Under the pieces are notes generated by a model. The model ran no database searches and was not told the DNA's origin. It saw only the letters and a list, made by a program, of their open reading frames with translations. The position numbers and the translations under genes were made by a program. A stretch of DNA of 6,871 nt from Acidisarcina sp. (GTDB lineage Bacteria; Acidobacteriota; Blastocatellia; Pyrinomonadales; Pyrinomonadaceae). Positions 5,495 to 6,871 of this stretch are shown in pieces (position 1 is the stretch's first letter; every line of letters starts with the position of its first letter). The stretch is taken from assembly GCA_021155145.1 (NCBI GenBank), contig JAJNPX010000019.1:1-6871 (forward strand), written 5' to 3'.

Positions 5495-5512
5495 TTTTCT
5501 CTTAAGGTAAAA
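5495..5512 (+). promoter_or_regulatory. 18-bp operator, copy 5
   Basis: TTTTCTCTTAAGGTAAAA starts exactly 34 bp after copy 4, the same spacing as copies 1 and 2, although the two 16-bp spacers differ in sequence. TAAAAT (5508-5513) with TTTGCA 17 bp upstream (5485-5490) could be a rightward promoter for the zinc-ribbon remnant and PP2C genes. The promoter reading is weak. Confidence 0.7.
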
Positions 5513-5634
5513 TTCTTTTTTGGTCATTGTGGATAATTGTTCACCATCTCGCAACCCACCGACAACTATCCGTTGTCGCAAAACGATCCGAACGCAAGAC
5601 CAAAACAGATTCGACCGCAAATGGTTTCCGGCCT

Positions 5635-5640
5635 AAGGAG
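5635..5640 (+). promoter_or_regulatory. Orphan ribosome binding site of the broken zinc-ribbon gene
   Basis: AAGGAG is a strong Shine-Dalgarno sequence that runs straight into GCCAAGAAG, the apparent second codon onwards of the small gene. No ATG, GTG or TTG follows at a usable distance in that frame, and TAA (5634-5636) closes the frame upstream. This looks like loss of the few bases that held the start codon. Confidence 0.45.
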
Positions 5641-5915
5641 CCAAGAAGCAAGGCACACGAACGAAATGCCCGGGTTGTGGTAATGAGAATCGTTACAGCA
5701 AGAGTGCAATTGCAGTGGGCAAACTCGCTGCAGAGCCTCCGCCGCCGGCAACCCAGTAGGTGATGAGCAGTAGTTATGAACAGGGCAATATCCTGCAGCA
5801 CCCTTTGTTCGGGCGGGGCGAGATCGCGGGGCTTATCAGGTCCGAAAAGATGGAGGTTCTTTTTCGGGACCGGCTGAGATGCCTCGTTCACAGCCGACCA
5901 GCAGCTTCGAAATAA
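5640..5915 (+). pseudogene. Broken small zinc-ribbon / tudor-like protein gene (start lost, in-frame TAG)
   Basis: One reading frame is clearly protein-like in two parts. The first (5640-5756) translates AKKQGTRTKCPGCGNENRYS then KSAIAVGKLAAEPPPPATQ, with a CPxCG zinc-knuckle motif and a Pro-rich linker. After TAG (5757-5759) the same frame continues VMSSSYEQGNILQHPLFGRG then EIAGLIRSEKMEVLFRDRL and RCLVHSRPAASK, ending at TAA (5913-5915). The second part has the 'hP.FG.G.+......+.V.F.d...+LVHS' pattern of a small beta-barrel like the C-terminal tudor-like module of UvrD/PcrA helicases. Both halves in one frame argue for one ancestral gene of about 92 codons. The start codon is absent. Alternatives are stop-codon readthrough, reinitiation at GTG 5760 or ATG 5763 giving a 50-residue barrel, or sequence error. 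The PP2C gene begins 21 bp downstream, so it may be cotranscribed. Confidence 0.6.
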
Positions 5916-5936
5916 GGATACGGAAGCAATAATGAT

Positions 5937-6782
5937 ATGAGTGAATATCTAACGGTATCAGGAAGGACCCACACGGGCTTAGTGAGGGAAAACAACGAGG
6001 ATGCACTTATCCTCGCGGATCTAAGCCGGGCGTCGTCTATCCGTGATAATTTTGCTTGGCACCGGTCGCAGATAGGAGAAAACGGACTGCTGCTCGCGAT
6101 CGCGGACGGCATGGGCGGTGCAAATGGCGGCGGGGACGCCAGCGATATGACCGTCAACCTGCTTTATGACTACTTGCAAAGACTTGACCGGATCGATTCG
6201 GCCGGACTTCACGATGCAATAGTTTTCACGAACGAGACCGTATTCGCAAAGGCCGAAGCGAACGCCGAGTTGAAGGGAATGGGAGCGACCTTGACCGCCA
6301 TGGTGGTCAACAACGGAACTGCGTTGATCGCGCACATTGGCGACACGCGTGCCTATCTCCTTCGCGGTGACGATATAATAAGGCTGACCAAGGATCATTC
6401 TTTGGTGCAAAGTCTCGTAGATGCCGGAGTGATGACCGCGGCAGACGCCGAGACATCGAATAAACGAAATATCCTGTTAAGCGCTATCGGTCACTCCGGC
6501 AAGCTCGAGCCGGACCTGGCGACTATCGATCTGGAACCTGAGGATCAGCTCTTGATCTGCTCGGACGGCAGATCTGGACCGGTGAGGGATTTCGAAGTTA
6601 AGAACGTACTCAAGCTAATGCTTACCACTGAGGAAAAGTGTGAACGATTTATTCAGATCGCAAACGAGCGCGGAGGAAGCGATAACGTGACCGTGATCGT
6701 TGTGCGATACCATCGCGATAACTTTGTGGAGGTCACCGAGGAAATGCCCTCTACAAAGAGGTTCCCGAACGAGCTCTTTTAG
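5937..6782 (+). CDS. PP2C-type (PPM) serine/threonine protein phosphatase
   Basis: A 281-residue soluble protein consisting of a single PP2C domain, the usual length for bacterial stand-alone enzymes. Motifs in order: RENNED (17-22, metal-binding Asp22), AIADGMGG (54-61, Asp57), GMGATLTA (114-121), AHIGDTRAYLLR (132-143), LTKDHSLV (150-157), LLICSDGRSGPV (205-216, Asp210) and GGSDNVTVIVV (246-256, Asp249). All metal-ligand aspartates of the family are present, so Mn/Mg-dependent phosphatase activity is expected, removing phosphate from Ser/Thr of proteins. Such enzymes usually oppose Hanks-type kinases; none is visible here. The SDG-L position is Arg (212) instead of the usual Leu. GGAAG (5922-5926) lies 10 nt before the ATG; the ATG five bases earlier runs straight into a stop. 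The next gene starts 12 nt after the stop, suggesting one transcript. Confidence 0.92.
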   Translation: MSEYLTVSGRTHTGLVRENNEDALILADLSRASSIRDNFAWHRSQIGENGLLLAIADGMGGANGGGDASDMTVNLLYDYLQRLDRIDSAGLHDAIVFTNETVFAKAEANAELKGMGATLTAMVVNNGTALIAHIGDTRAYLLRGDDIIRLTKDHSLVQSLVDAGVMTAADAETSNKRNILLSAIGHSGKLEPDLATIDLEPEDQLLICSDGRSGPVRDFEVKNVLKLMLTTEEKCERFIQIANERGGSDNVTVIVVRYHRDNFVEVTEEMPSTKRFPNELF

Positions 6783-6794
6783 ATTCCTAATCGT

Positions 6795-6871
6795 ATGAAC
6801 CTGAGCGAACAAGAAAAATACCGGCCGATCATAGAAGGAAAGATTACCGAACTGAAAAAAGTTCTTTCGGA
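6795..6871 (+). CDS. Start of an unidentified gene, runs off the right edge
   Basis: An ATG 12 nt after the PP2C stop opens a frame of 25 codons to the window edge, beginning MNLSEQEKYRPIIEGKITEL and continuing with Lys/Val/Leu. It is charged and helix-forming, with no signal peptide. No clear Shine-Dalgarno sequence precedes it, so translation may be coupled to the phosphatase. Too little is visible to name a family. The close spacing suggests that it belongs to the same operon. Confidence 0.5.
   Translation, partial: MNLSEQEKYRPIIEGKITELKKVLS

Noticed and set aside
366..5512. CRISPR array or transposon ends formed by the 18-bp repeats
   Set aside because: The repeats are too few and scattered, occur in both orientations, have 16-bp spacers, and show no cas gene, transposase or target-site duplication. 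Operators explain them better.
5541..5891. 116-aa minus-strand open frame over the zinc-ribbon remnant
   Set aside because: Low-quality translation. The plus strand in the same place shows CPxCG and HPxFGxG motifs in one frame, which is the better explanation.

Overview
The window looks like chromosomal DNA from a free-living bacterium of moderate GC content. It has clear Shine-Dalgarno sequences, lipoprotein and Sec signal peptides, a bacterial PP2C phosphatase and short XRE-type regulators. The protein styles (HTH_26-type regulator, spermidine-synthase-like protein, CPxCG plus 'HPxFG' small protein) recall Acidobacteriota, perhaps Blastocatellia. That assignment is inferred from remembered family resemblance and was not tested. 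No mobile element, tRNA, rRNA or CRISPR array was seen.

Layout. Positions 1-329 (-) hold the N-terminal part of an M17 leucyl aminopeptidase (pepA-like) that runs off the left edge. Divergent from it is a GTG-started 88-aa Sm-like small protein (451-717, +). Positions 718-1269 are non-coding with several hairpins. A two-gene unit follows on +: a secreted 453-aa protein of unknown function (1270-2631), then a lipoprotein with a ZU5-like domain, a tandem helical repeat and a Cys-containing C-terminal domain (2676-3914). Convergent to it, on -, are a spermidine-synthase-like SAM-fold protein (4194-4910) and, upstream of that, a short XRE/HTH_26 regulator (5079-5414). The right end on + holds a broken small zinc-ribbon/tudor-like gene (5640-5915, start codon missing and an in-frame TAG), an intact PP2C-type Ser/Thr phosphatase (5937-6782), and the first 25 codons of another gene (from 6795).

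The main finding is a shared 18-bp operator, consensus TTTTCTCTTARRGWAAAA, present five times and only in intergenic DNA: 366-383, 400-417, 4975-4992 (reverse orientation), 5461-5478 and 5495-5512. Its first ten bases are invariant and one copy is a perfect palindrome. Two pairs have exactly the same 34-bp start-to-start spacing with unrelated 16-bp spacers, and each pair sits in a divergent intergenic region (pepA / Sm-like gene; HTH regulator / zinc-ribbon-PP2C genes). The single copy precedes the spermidine-synthase-like gene. The simplest reading is a local regulon controlled by the autoregulated HTH protein, covering the aminopeptidase, the Sm-like protein, the aminopropyltransferase-like protein, the regulator itself and possibly the phosphatase genes. 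This is inference; no binding data can be read from sequence.
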